Below, piece after piece: positions 43,878 through 53,117 of a stretch of 64,000 nucleotides of DNA; the stretch's first letter is position 1; each line of letters starts with the position of its first letter. Below the pieces are notes generated by a model. It saw nothing but the letters and a program-made list of their open reading frames with translations. It did not search any database and had not been told where the DNA came from. Origin of the DNA: Notospermus geniculatus (lineage: Eukaryota; Nemertea; Pilidiophora; Heteronemertea; Lineidae); assembly GCA_002633025.1 (NCBI GenBank), contig NMRB01000442.1, forward strand, positions 284,957 through 348,956. The letters are read 5' to 3'. The position numbers and the translations under genes were made by a program.

Positions 43878-45066
43878 ACCAGGTGGTGTGCCTAGATGGA
43901 ATCAGTTCTTTTCCAGTGGTATTGTAAATATCATGGAAGAACAATAATGCAATCTACTGAAACCCGAAAAATATCACACATGAAATTAAATGTTTGCCAA
44001 AGAAACAGCATTGCAACTTGGTCACCCCACAAATTACCAACTTAAACATATATATTTTGTAGGGAAAAAATAACACATTTGCTAAACTGTAATGTGGAAA
44101 AAAATTGTGGATACCTTTTTTAGCTCAGCTGACCAAAGGTCAGCGGAGCTATTCATATGACTAAATGGCTCAAGATGTCTGTCTGTGTGTGTGTGTGTGT
44201 GTGTGTGTCTGTTAAACTGGCACATTTCGCTATCGTTAGGCTCAGGGGCATGAAATTTGGTGGAGTGGTAGGCCCTAGGCAGGGCTTGAAACAGCACCAA
44301 AAATTTTCGCGATTTGACCTACATTAGGCCCTCCAGGGGGCATTTTCTAGAAAATGCAAAACCCCAATAACTCAGTCCGCAGGCAATATACCTAATTGAA
44401 ATTGTTATGATTTGTACCTTACTTTTTTCTTCACCTCCCGCGGGGGTCAGTTATTCAGAATTCGTCCACCAGGGGATGTAATTGTAGAAGTAAAAAACTA
44501 TGCTATTTGAAGTTTCCCGCTTGGAAGCACTCTGATGATGTCATCAGTTTTGAGGGCAGAGTGGTGTATCTTATAAAGTGCTCACCTTTGATGACGTCAT
44601 AGACTAACTCGCAGTGACCATGAATAAACTTTGTGCATGCATGGGAAATCATGGAAATGGCACATGTGGCATGTTTTGACTAGGCCTACGTTTATACTGA
44701 GCCTTACTGTTCAACTAATCAGCGAATTTCTTGGTAGGAACTGCCCTCTCTGAGGAAAGTAGGTAAGTAGAATGAGTAGGCAGGCCCAAAAAATGTCACA
44801 TAGTTATAGATAGCCTAGCCTATGTGACGTGAGTGGATGATCATTCATTCATTGATGCACTCGATCTCATGCATGCACCCATGCATGCTCTGCAGCAATG
44901 ACCAGCTGATGACCAATCAGCTGCCAATGTCTGGTGCTGCAGCTGCTGCAGCTAGACCTAGCTACCGGTAGGTACTTCTAACAATACATTGCGCTCAGCA
45001 TGCTGAGTGCATTCTTTCATTGATTCAGTATTGACGACAGTGACACTGTCACTGGTCATGCTATAG

Positions 45067-45117
45067 CAGTTCGGCAAATTACAGAATTCGACAACGATGT
45101 GGAATTCAACAACGAGG
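45067..45117 (+). repeat. Left terminal inverted repeat (51 bp)
   Basis: Perfect reverse complement of 50877-50927. It is preceded by ATAG. It contains two GAATTC words. Confidence 0.95.
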
Positions 45118-45212
45118 CGCTGCATAATTCAGCAGCAGTTGTGTAAATCCGCAACGATCTGCGCTGCAAAATTCCACAATGCGTACCACCGGCGCCATGT
45201 TTTCTAGACCGG

Positions 45213-46340
45213 ATGATTGTTCTCCCATCCGCTAGATGGCAGCACTTGTCAAAAAGTCGTCTGCTTAAGTTCAGTTCGAGAAAATTGAAACTTTTGAAAA
45301 AAACGTCCCAAAACAACATGCAAGGCACATCGGACGCTGGTAAATGCTGCTTTAAATACCCAGGACTCTCCTTGATGATTTTAAATACCATTAAACATTG
45401 TTTTCTACTGCTTAGGGATCTTTAAAATGTTGTTGCACTTAGGGCCCAGCCCCTCTATGCATGATTATACATGCCAGGGGGCATCTCAGAAGTTGCCACA
45501 GAATTTTTTTTCACAGCACTTGGTGGTAGCTATTATAGTCCTCCCATTCCCTAGATTTTTTTCATGGCCTCTCGGGAAAGAATACATTCCACTTAGACCA
45601 GAAGATAGCCTAGGCTTGAATAAACATTGTAGGCCCATAGGCCTAACTTAGATTTATATCCTGTTACAGATGCAAAATACTACAGTGATCTCCAGTCTAA
45701 AGTCCGCCAGGCAAAAGCGAAGAGTGAAAGAGGACAGAAGAAAGACATCCCAACTTTTGTGCAAAATGGATCAGGCAGGAGAGCTTGCCTCTCAAGGAGG
45801 AGCAAGACTCTAATGCTGACAGTGCGTTAATTTTTTTATACCTAATTAGTCCATTTTTAAAGACAACTTTGATGTATAGGCATGCAGCCTACCTGAACTT
45901 TTTTGCTTCTTTTCCAGGCCATGGAGTTGGAGCTCCAGACCCACTGTATTCCTAGTGTGGTAGTGAAGTCAAAACAAGGGACGATACTGCACAGCTACCA
46001 AGCTGGACCCCCAACTGCTGTACTGCCTGATGGGCCTGAGGATGATGTTCCCGAGACTGAAGCCATTGCGCCTCAAACCCCAAGGAATGCTGGTCATAGG
46101 GTGATCAGGAACATGAGGAATGCAACCAATGAAGGACAGCAGTCAGAGCAAAGATGTCAAGTTTGCAAGAAGTCAGAAGATGTTTCTTTCTGGTTGGGCT
46201 GTGGGGGGAAGGATAAAAAGACAAAAAGAGAGTGTGATTCCTACTGGGTCCACCAAAATTGCATTGGATTGTATTATCGGAAGGAGTCCGAATTGAAGTC
46301 AGTTAAGTTTTTCTGTCCAAAACACAAACCAAAATGTTAG
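45213..46340 (+). CDS. Transposon-encoded PHD-finger protein, three exons
   Basis: Exon 1 ends at 45339 (GCTG before GTAAAT). In-frame ATGs are at 45213 and 45318; the latter gives MQGTSDA at the join. Exon 2 is 45670-45821, after CTGTTACAG and before GTGCGT, and encodes KYYSDLQSKVRQAKAKSERG and a basic SRRSKTL stretch. Exon 3 is 45918-46340. All phases match (1, then 0). The C-terminal half is a PHD/treble-clef zinc finger: CQVCKKSEDVSFWLGCGG, then CDSYWVHQNC and FFCPKH with a final C. PHD fingers usually read histone tails or bind DNA-associated proteins, so a role in targeting or silencing evasion is plausible but inferred. An AATAAA is at 46514. It is convergent with the transposase gene. 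About 198-233 residues depending on the start. Confidence 0.75.
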
Positions 46341-46755
46341 TTGCTTTAGCCATTTGTCAGAAGTTGGGGGTGGGCCCTTTAGAGTAGCAGTAAGACATCC
46401 TGATAGATACTTGTGGGATAGAAGTGTTGCCCTTTGTAAGTCAATGTAAGTGTTCTGGTAGGGGGTAGACAAATGGAAAGACAGCTGTATACCAAGTATG
46501 AATTTATCTGTTGAATAAAAAATATGATTATTACATTAGGTTTTTTGTTTGTACCTCACATGAATGTATACTGCAAAATCTGTATCAGGAGCCAGCATCA
46601 CTTTTTAAGTGGCACTGCTGTACAGTGCAATGGGTTCTCCTTAAGTGGTGCTGGCTCCTGACAGGTTTTTTCCATACTGGGTATTGAATCAGTGTTCAAT
46701 TGTACTGTGCCTTTTTTTACAAAGCACTGCCAACTGTCCCTTGGCAACAGATAGT
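46341..46755. terminator. Convergent 3' region with poly(A) signal and hairpin
   Basis: Between the stop codons of the PHD gene and the 966-residue gene. It holds AATAAA at 46514-46519 and an imperfect stem (CAGGAGCCAGCATCAC at 46586-46601 with its inverse ending 46660). Its role in 3' end formation is inferred. Confidence 0.5.
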
Positions 46756-49656
46756 TCACTGATTTTCAATGCAATCAAGCTCAACCGAGTGACTGTCCTT
46801 TCCAAATTTCTCAATACACTTAACAGTGTCATCATCGAACGCAGATGAATCAACATCAGATAACTGTTGTTCCAACTCCTCTTGCACTGCCCTCAGCAGA
46901 GATATTTGTTCAATTTTCTTTGCTCTGGAGCGTGTTTTCATCATGTCACTGTAAAACTCTGCTTTACTTAAATCAGGAAATCTACTGATTGTTTCTCTTG
47001 CTTCAGCTTGGATTTTGGCTACAGTCCAATTGTTTACATCGTTGAACTCCACCTCATCTTGGTGTGTCACAAACACTGGAGATAACTCGCTCTCTGGGTC
47101 TATTTTGTATCTGTTGTAGTTGTCAACAGCTACATGGTAGAAATTTACCAAGTCAGGATGAAGAGGTGTACCTTCCAGAGAAACTAACAACCTTTCTTCT
47201 GAAGGACAGCACAACATGCCAGAATCTCGAATGAAAGCCCTCAACATCTGGACTTCATTCTCAAATTTGAACACTGAGCTGCTAGACAAAGCAGTGTCCC
47301 TGACACCAGCTTTCCTGAACACATTCTCCCTATTAGCCACTAGAACTTCATGACATCGACTTGCTAGTTGCCAATTGGCTACTGTGGGTGCACCTGGAGG
47401 AAGATTACTTTTAAGAGCCCGGTTCTCATTTTCCACAACGTAGTCTCCTCCTTCTCCACTTGAATGATCTCCAGATCGTGAGAATGACTCATTCTGCATT
47501 ATGAATTCTGAAATTTCCTGAGGTGCTTCCACTCTTGTGGCCATGTCTCTGAATATGATATTCTGATATATCGCATGTTTTCCGAGGTACATGATGGGTG
47601 CTATCTTCTGACGCCCAGCCAAGAGGTGCATGGAATTGTTCCTCCTAACCCCACTCCTGAAACAGATCAGTCCCAGAATACAGCTGAACACCAAATCATA
47701 GAGGAAGTTGTAGTTGGGATTAACCACTGTATCCTTCCACACAGAGAAGTCCAGCATTGAAATTTCCCTTCCTGATTTGGAAGCCTCACACTGATAAACA
47801 TACAGTAGTTCCATTGCAAATGCCTCAAAAATGATTGTTAGTATTTGCCACGAGACGTGGTGGTTGGAACACCCTACAATGAACTTCTTGGCATTTTTAC
47901 TTCTGAAACCAAGCAAATCAGCAACCTTTTCGATCATCACATGCCTCAGTAAACTGAACAATGCAAGAATGAAGTTTTTCTCAGTATGGCCGGCTCCTGG
48001 AACCAAAAAGATCCCTTCGAATTTCATTTCATAGTGGACCCCTGTAACATCATCTGCAGTGACACTGGCACAATTGTTGCTTAAATGTTCCTCAACCGTT
48101 GTTTTGGAAATGTCATACTCCATTCCACAGTGTGTACAGATCACAGTCCTCTCAATTATTTCTGCTGCAATTCTGACGGGAACGCCATCAAATCCTACCC
48201 TCACCCAAGCTCGATCTGTTCCAACTTTAGCCTGCAGCTGAATGTCCTCTAGAACTGTCTTTATTGTCTCTTTGGAGTTAGGATTAACCCCGATGATTTC
48301 TCCAAGTTTAACACAGCATTTTTCCTCTGGGAACCCATGAGGAATCTCACTGTACCTGTTTGAACCCCCAGCATTCTCTCGATTGTGACCACACTGAGGA
48401 CACACCTTAAAGGTTTGGTCAAATTTTCCACAACACGAAGGGCACACAATCTTGTCTTCATTCTCCATTCTCACGGATACATGATCATTGTCAATCTCGC
48501 CAACCATAGTTTTGAAAAACCCTGACAAAGATTTTGCTCGGTATGGCCGAAACACATTTTCATTCAGTTCATTTTCAAGACCATCTATTTTGTCCTTCAG
48601 TGACTCCCTGGAAGACTTTCCCTGCCATTTTGAAGGTTTTAAATCCTCCCTTGTTTGAATATTTGCAGTGCTAGAAGAATTGCATTTAATAAACACTACA
48701 TTTGTAGCAACACCAAGGGGAGTTGTGCCATTCTCTCTGACCCTTCCTGTTTTCTGTGTCCTCTGCGTATTGTCAGCATGAACTTCCATATCAATCGTCC
48801 TATCAAAGCATTCATTTTTCAACTTTGCAAGCTCCTTCAAAGCAGTTTTAAGAGTTGTAATACTACCCATAGGTGTTGTGCCACCTGCAAGTGTGTGTGC
48901 CACCTTACTACCACTTAAAGTCCACTGAAGAAGACCTTGAGCAAATGACAGTGGCCCAACAAATCTTAGGTTCCTCAATAGGTAAATCTGCTCCAATGCA
49001 AGGCACAATATATAATTCCTCCGATCATCATCGTTTGAAACCTCTGTATCAGTGACACCTTCCAAAAATGCAACCAGAGGGGAGCATCGACTGCGAATGT
49101 AAGTAATACAATCTGTCGCATGTGTAACTTCCAGTTTCTTAAATTGGCCTAACAGTTTAACAGTATCTTCATACACTACACGGGACAGAGACTGACCAAT
49201 AGCAAGGCACAGTTTAGAAAGGTCTGTATCTGAAAGACTGCCACTTTTGATGACTTGAATCAATTCATTCACCTCTCTGTTATCTGCACCAGAGGTGGAC
49301 TGAATGGGAGTGCGCCACTCTTTCTTGTCAGTGTCCGAGTGGATTTCTTCATTCAAGTCTCTGGTTGGTAACTGTTCTTTATTACTGGAGTCTTTTCTTG
49401 CTTTTTTTGCCTTTAGTTGCTGATTAGCATGTTGTAGGCATTCTGAACAGAAATATGAATCATTTTGGCTCAGGAAACTGTTCTCAATTAACCATTCCCT
49501 ATCAGATTTTTGATAATCATGCGATGTTTTCACATAAAGCCTATAGTTTCCAACTGAACACCAAACATCATGCAATCGACAGCGGCAGCTGCGTCCAAGT
49601 GGAGATCTGGTTGCTGAACTGCGTGTTTTGTATGCAGGTCGAACTTTGCCCATCAT
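46756..49656 (-). CDS. 966-residue zinc-finger protein, putative transposase of the 5.86-kb element
   Basis: One uninterrupted frame from MMGKVRP (an in-frame TGA immediately precedes the first ATG) to ...DCIENQ. Visible parts: an N-terminal Cys-rich region (C24, C26, C33, then FCSEC at 69-73); a charged linker (80-130); a CPSC...CPQC zinc ribbon (405-422); GFDGVPV at about 488-494; a C-x2-C...H...C finger (507-529); a hydrophobic core with GAGHTEKN (554-561), a CSNHH motif (596-600), CFRSGVRRNN (665-674) and FRDM (702-705); SGEGGD (733-738); LPPGAP (752-757); and an acidic C-terminus. It is the only large gene in the element, so a transposase role is inferred. D490, D704 or E735/D738 are candidate acidic catalytic residues but this is untested. 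I have an impression of related unclassified invertebrate proteins but cannot name a family. Confidence 0.8.
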   Translation of the reverse strand: MMGKVRPAYKTRSSATRSPLGRSCRCRLHDVWCSVGNYRLYVKTSHDYQKSDREWLIENSFLSQNDSYFCSECLQHANQQLKAKKARKDSSNKEQLPTRDLNEEIHSDTDKKEWRTPIQSTSGADNREVNELIQVIKSGSLSDTDLSKLCLAIGQSLSRVVYEDTVKLLGQFKKLEVTHATDCITYIRSRCSPLVAFLEGVTDTEVSNDDDRRNYILCLALEQIYLLRNLRFVGPLSFAQGLLQWTLSGSKVAHTLAGGTTPMGSITTLKTALKELAKLKNECFDRTIDMEVHADNTQRTQKTGRVRENGTTPLGVATNVVFIKCNSSSTANIQTREDLKPSKWQGKSSRESLKDKIDGLENELNENVFRPYRAKSLSGFFKTMVGEIDNDHVSVRMENEDKIVCPSCCGKFDQTFKVCPQCGHNRENAGGSNRYSEIPHGFPEEKCCVKLGEIIGVNPNSKETIKTVLEDIQLQAKVGTDRAWVRVGFDGVPVRIAAEIIERTVICTHCGMEYDISKTTVEEHLSNNCASVTADDVTGVHYEMKFEGIFLVPGAGHTEKNFILALFSLLRHVMIEKVADLLGFRSKNAKKFIVGCSNHHVSWQILTIIFEAFAMELLYVYQCEASKSGREISMLDFSVWKDTVVNPNYNFLYDLVFSCILGLICFRSGVRRNNSMHLLAGRQKIAPIMYLGKHAIYQNIIFRDMATRVEAPQEISEFIMQNESFSRSGDHSSGEGGDYVVENENRALKSNLPPGAPTVANWQLASRCHEVLVANRENVFRKAGVRDTALSSSSVFKFENEVQMLRAFIRDSGMLCCPSEERLLVSLEGTPLHPDLVNFYHVAVDNYNRYKIDPESELSPVFVTHQDEVEFNDVNNWTVAKIQAEARETISRFPDLSKAEFYSDMMKTRSRAKKIEQISLLRAVQEELEQQLSDVDSSAFDDDTVKCIEKFGKDSHSVELDCIENQ

Positions 49657-49816
49657 TCACCACCTGAAAAAGAATCGATTTTTTGGTTAATACAATGCCA
49701 AAACTAGTAAAAAATTGTATCTCTTCCCCCACACCAGTCACTCCCTTCAGGAATGGAATGTCTGAGATCATGAGAATCAATGATGAGATGGTCCCCATCA
49801 GCATTCACTCATCAAA
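49657..49816. promoter_or_regulatory. Divergent intergenic region (160 bp) between transposase and HIRAN genes
   Basis: The two start codons face away from each other across 160 bp, so a bidirectional promoter is likely. No clear TATA box is seen. A YTTTTTCAG acceptor-like string adjoins the transposase ATG and leaves open a 5' UTR intron. Confidence 0.5.
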
Positions 49817-50527
49817 ATGGCGGGTGTCATGGGTGTGGCTAGGCCTGGTGGAAGAGGTACAGCAAGAAAAGTAACTGAACTGACTCAAGATGAGAAGCTA
49901 AACTTGGTTAGACCTATGATAATCAACCTAAAGCACCATCTAACAAACAATATGTTTTTCATCTCCACTATTAATGGGTAAGTTTAATGGAAAATAGGGT
50001 TCAATTATTCACATTTTTTGGGCCAAGCATGCAAGGCCTGTGACAGATCAGATGAACATGATGAAGAAATGAAGTGACTCCCATCGTCTTACAGGTATCA
50101 CCACTTTAAAGTGAAGCCATATCCAGGAGAGAAGTTCATTATGAGTTGTCTTCGAGAGCCTGACAATCCAAAAGACAGAAATGCTGTAAAGGTCGTTGCT
50201 CCCAACAGGTCTGAAGTCGATGGAGATCTACTCCACAAAATGACAAGGGATCATCATCCAATTCAAAGAGTTTCGGATATCCTGGGTCGCACAGTTGGTC
50301 GCATGCCTGCAAATATTTGCAAAATCATAAATGATGGACTTAGGAGTGGTGATATTCAAAGTATCAAGTGCATTTACTCGGGAAAGATGAGGCAGGATGG
50401 GCCAATTGTTCATGGGGGTCCTAAACTGATTGCAGCATATCAGGTAATTTTCGTCTCTCCAGAAAAACGCTATGATTACTATTGCATCTTGAAGGACTAC
50501 ATCAGTGAGGATGATTTAATGATGTAG
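49817..50527 (+). CDS. Transposon-encoded HIRAN-like protein, two exons
   Basis: Exon 1 is 49817-49977 (MAGVMGVARPGGRGTARKVT..., donor GG|GTAAGT). Exon 2 is 50095-50527 (acceptor CTTACAG), and the split Gly codon is restored. The about 197-residue product has a block YPGEKFIMSCLREPDNPKD then NAVKVV, and later DILGRTVGRMPANICKIIND with a Gly-Asp turn. This fits the HIRAN fold (..GE.....REP.N..D..AV.V......VG..P......). HIRAN domains, as in HLTF/Rad5, bind 3' DNA ends and stalled forks. By inference it could recognise transposon ends or recruit repair factors. AATAAA follows at 50657-50662. Confidence 0.75.
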
Positions 50528-50876
50528 ACATTAAAAAACGATATGATGGACAAAATGTTCAATCACCTTCGTGGATGACACTCGATTTTCATTTCGAAAA
50601 TTCCGCACTCATCAAGTTGTTGAAAATGACAACTTCCGGTTTCTGGTGCGCTGCAGAATAAAGCAACATCCGGGTCCTTCCACTGTGGAATTCAGCAACC
50701 CGCTTTTATTTCATATCTACTTTCGATGTTAAGCATGAGTCATGCAAAATCTTTACTTGGATTTATGTTGAAATAACAAAGAAATAGATTCAAATAAATT
50801 TCAGTATTTTAAATAAATATTTTCATGAAAACAACCGGCGTGCATGGTGTGATGTTGAATTCCACAACGATGTGCT

Positions 50877-50927
50877 CCTCGTTGTTGAATTCCACATCGT
50901 TGTCGAATTCTGTAATTTGCCGAACTG
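50877..50927 (-). repeat. Right terminal inverted repeat (51 bp)
   Basis: Perfect inverse of 45067-45117. It is followed by ATAG. Confidence 0.95.
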
Positions 50928-50931
50928 ATAG

Positions 50932-52328
50932 GGCCTAGGGGGCGTAGCCTATGCATCTCCAGCAATGTCTCTAGTCTACTCAACATCAAGTTTGGAGTGT
51001 GAGACAGTGGATTTTTTAGCACAGCACCATACATGTATTGTAGGCTCAGGCCTAGTATGTGCCAGTAATCAGGCCTCCAGCTCCAGTCCAGGCCTAACCA
51101 CTGAACCAGGGCCGGATCCAAGGTTTAGAAATACCGGGGGGGGGGGGGCACAACCCTGAGGCAGGCCTTTCCGTTTGACGAGCGCTAAAATGTGCATGTG
51201 CCTCACAAAAAATAGAATTTCTATTATTTTACCGTCCCTGAAATGGAGGCCTGCTGAGAGCAAAGCAGTCTTCAGCTACATGATCAAAATGTTTCTGCGG
51301 CATGCCTAAGGAAGCTACATCATAGTCATGATAGTAGTCGTAGTCCTAGCTAGTCATGCTAGGCCCCCCTAGCTAGTTACTAGGTCTAGCCAGGCCTCTC
51401 AGTTAAATGCTTTTCATACCGTCATACGCTGTAGGAATGTTTGATGTCCCCAAATTAAAGGCCTTCAAATTACTCCAAAATGTCAATGAATAAAACTAAA
51501 AGTTTCTACAAATAAAATGATTTCAACTGGTCTCTTTCCCTATACTCGCCTGCTAGTGCTATACCCATATCAAATACCCATCAGCAACTTCCCGCCATTA
51601 GCCCAGCAGACCGCATGGTCAGCAGTGAAAAATCAATAATTTATGAATGACATGTGCGACTGCAGTGCCAGAGCCACTGCATGTGGCAGTACTTAGAACT
51701 AAATCTGAGGTTGAAAGGGAGAGTTCATGTGCATGAAGATACTGTACATTGAATTTTTTTATCTCAGGGAAGAAATTTCGTGGCCATTCTACTCAATCAT
51801 AATCCCAGCCCTCGGCTTACTCCATTTGAATAGGCACAGCTGGTTGTTGAGTTTAAGGTCCAGTCTGGGAGATTAACCCTCTACATGCCAAGGCTATTGC
51901 TGGTATGGGAAGGATTGATCTCTCCATGCTGTTGATTTAGCATGGATTCTTGTTGGGGTCCAATTTTAGGCCCCTGTAGAAGAGCAGACTGCATCCGATG
52001 GCACTAGGCACTTATTTTGAAAATGGAAATGATTACTGTGCCTACCACTAACTGCCAGATTACAGTCCTTTCACTTCATTTCCAGTAGGCCATGTCACCA
52101 GGCGGCAATACCCAAAATGATTTGATAGGATTTTCATACATATACTTCAGACATCTTCCGCTCAGCCATGACACTCCTGTCTTAATCTCAGGTGAACACA
52201 TGGTCCATGGACCACTTCAAAATTAATGAAATGGTCCATGCACCGTGAACTCAGATGATATGATAACCTGGCGATGCATGATTATGAAAAGTTAACACAA
52301 AAGATTAATATCTTCTTTTTTCGTTTCT
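50932..52328. other. Presumed Helentron leader, non-coding
   Basis: No supported gene. It contains a G10 tract at 51137-51146, AGCTAG/CTAGC-rich sequence at 51330-51400 and the inverted copy (51868-52080) of the 24408-24637 repeat. A TTTCTTTGCAG acceptor ends at 52334. Confidence 0.5.
51868..52080 (-). repeat. Dispersed repeat, inverted copy of 24408-24637
   Basis: See 24408-24637. Confidence 0.75.
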
Positions 52329-52334
52329 TTGCAG

Positions 52335-53018
52335 AAATTACTCAAGCAAGTCCGAAGGAAGTTGACGAGTCCAGTGAAACATATCATCAGTCATTGTCCA
52401 TTTCAACACCAAGTGAAGACAATTACCATTAGTTTACTCATCATACTTACTACCAGCGAAGAACTTACCAAAGAATCTCACTCCAAAGCACTTACCAAAG
52501 TATCGCCGCAAGGCACCAAAACATCGCCGCAAGGCACCAAAGTATCGCCGCAAGGCACCAAAGTATCGCCGCAAGGCACCAAAACATCGCCGCAAGGCAC
52601 CAAAGTATCGCCGCAAGGCACCAAAGTATCGCCGCAAGGCACCAAAGTATCGCCGCAAGGCACCAAAACATCGCCGCAAGGCACCAAAGTATCGCCGCAA
52701 GGCACCAAACTATTGCCGGAAGGCACCAAAGTATCGCCGCAAGGCACCAACTATTGCCGCAAGGCAACCAACTATTGCTGCAAGGCACCAACTATTGCCG
52801 CAAGGCACCAACTATTGCTGCAAGGCAACCAACTACTGCCACAAGGCACCAACTATTGCCACAAGGCAACCAACTATTGCCGCAAGGCACCAACTATTGC
52901 CGCAAGGCAACAAACTATATTGCCGAAAAACTTTCAGTTGCTGCTGAAACCTCTGAAGTACTCTCACAAGGCATTGAACTGTTGCTGCAACACATACTGC
53001 TACTGGATATTGAATTGA
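52335..53018 (+). CDS. Helentron 5' open frame with seven-residue repeats, coding status doubtful
   Basis: An open frame follows a good acceptor (TTTCTTTGCAG). It encodes a short basic/hydrophobic start, then about ten KVSPQGT or KTSPQGT heptads, then degenerate versions, ending at a TGA 99 bp before the protease ORF and in the same frame. The repeats arise from a 21-bp minisatellite, which is open in several frames on both strands, so the frame may be incidental. If translated it would be a low-complexity leader. Not recognised. Confidence 0.3.
   Translation, partial: KLLKQVRRKLTSPVKHIISHCPFQHQVKTITISLLIILTTSEELTKESHSKALTKVSPQGTKTSPQGTKVSPQGTKVSPQGTKTSPQGTKVSPQGTKVSPQGTKVSPQGTKTSPQGTKVSPQGTKLLPEGTKVSPQGTNYCRKATNYCCKAPTIAARHQLLLQGNQLLPQGTNYCHKATNYCRKAPTIAARQQTILPKNFQLLLKPLKYSHKALNCCCNTYCYWILN
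52497..52925 (+). repeat. 21-bp minisatellite, about 20 units
   Basis: Units AAAGTATCGCCGCAAGGCAC (21 bp with the next C) alternate with AAAACATCGCC variants to about 52750. They then become CAACTATTGCCGCAAGGCA-type units. Confidence 0.95.
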
Positions 53019-53117
53019 TTATTGCTGCGAGCCACTGAACTGTAGCTGCAATTCATCTAAGTACTGCCACACGCCATCAAATCTTAATACAAGAGACTTA
53101 GAAATTGAGCATCAAAA

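Larger units (their letters stand above)
45067..50927. mobile_element. 5861-bp TIR DNA transposon with PHD, HIRAN and putative transposase genes; superfamily unassigned
   Basis: Its ends are perfect 51-bp inverted repeats starting CAGTTCGGCAAATTACAG. ATAG lies directly outside both (45063-45066 and 50928-50931), a 4-bp target duplication. Inside are three genes: PHD-finger protein (+), 966-residue putative transposase (-) and HIRAN-like protein (+). All have open frames. The two small genes have good splice sites and downstream AATAAA signals. Subterminal GAATTCCACAACG words recur near both ends. Four-base duplications are known for Sola and Academ, but I see no XPG or SF2 helicase (Academ), and no Sola motif I could recognise. 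The identical TIRs and intact genes imply recent activity. It sits inside the proposed Helentron leader. Confidence 0.9.

Noticed and set aside
52434-52791. Three minus-strand frames of 88-99 codons
   Set aside because: Shadows of the 21-bp minisatellite, whose unit is a multiple of three.
52497-52925. CRISPR-like array
   Set aside because: A contiguous 21-bp minisatellite with no unique spacers, in a eukaryotic genome.
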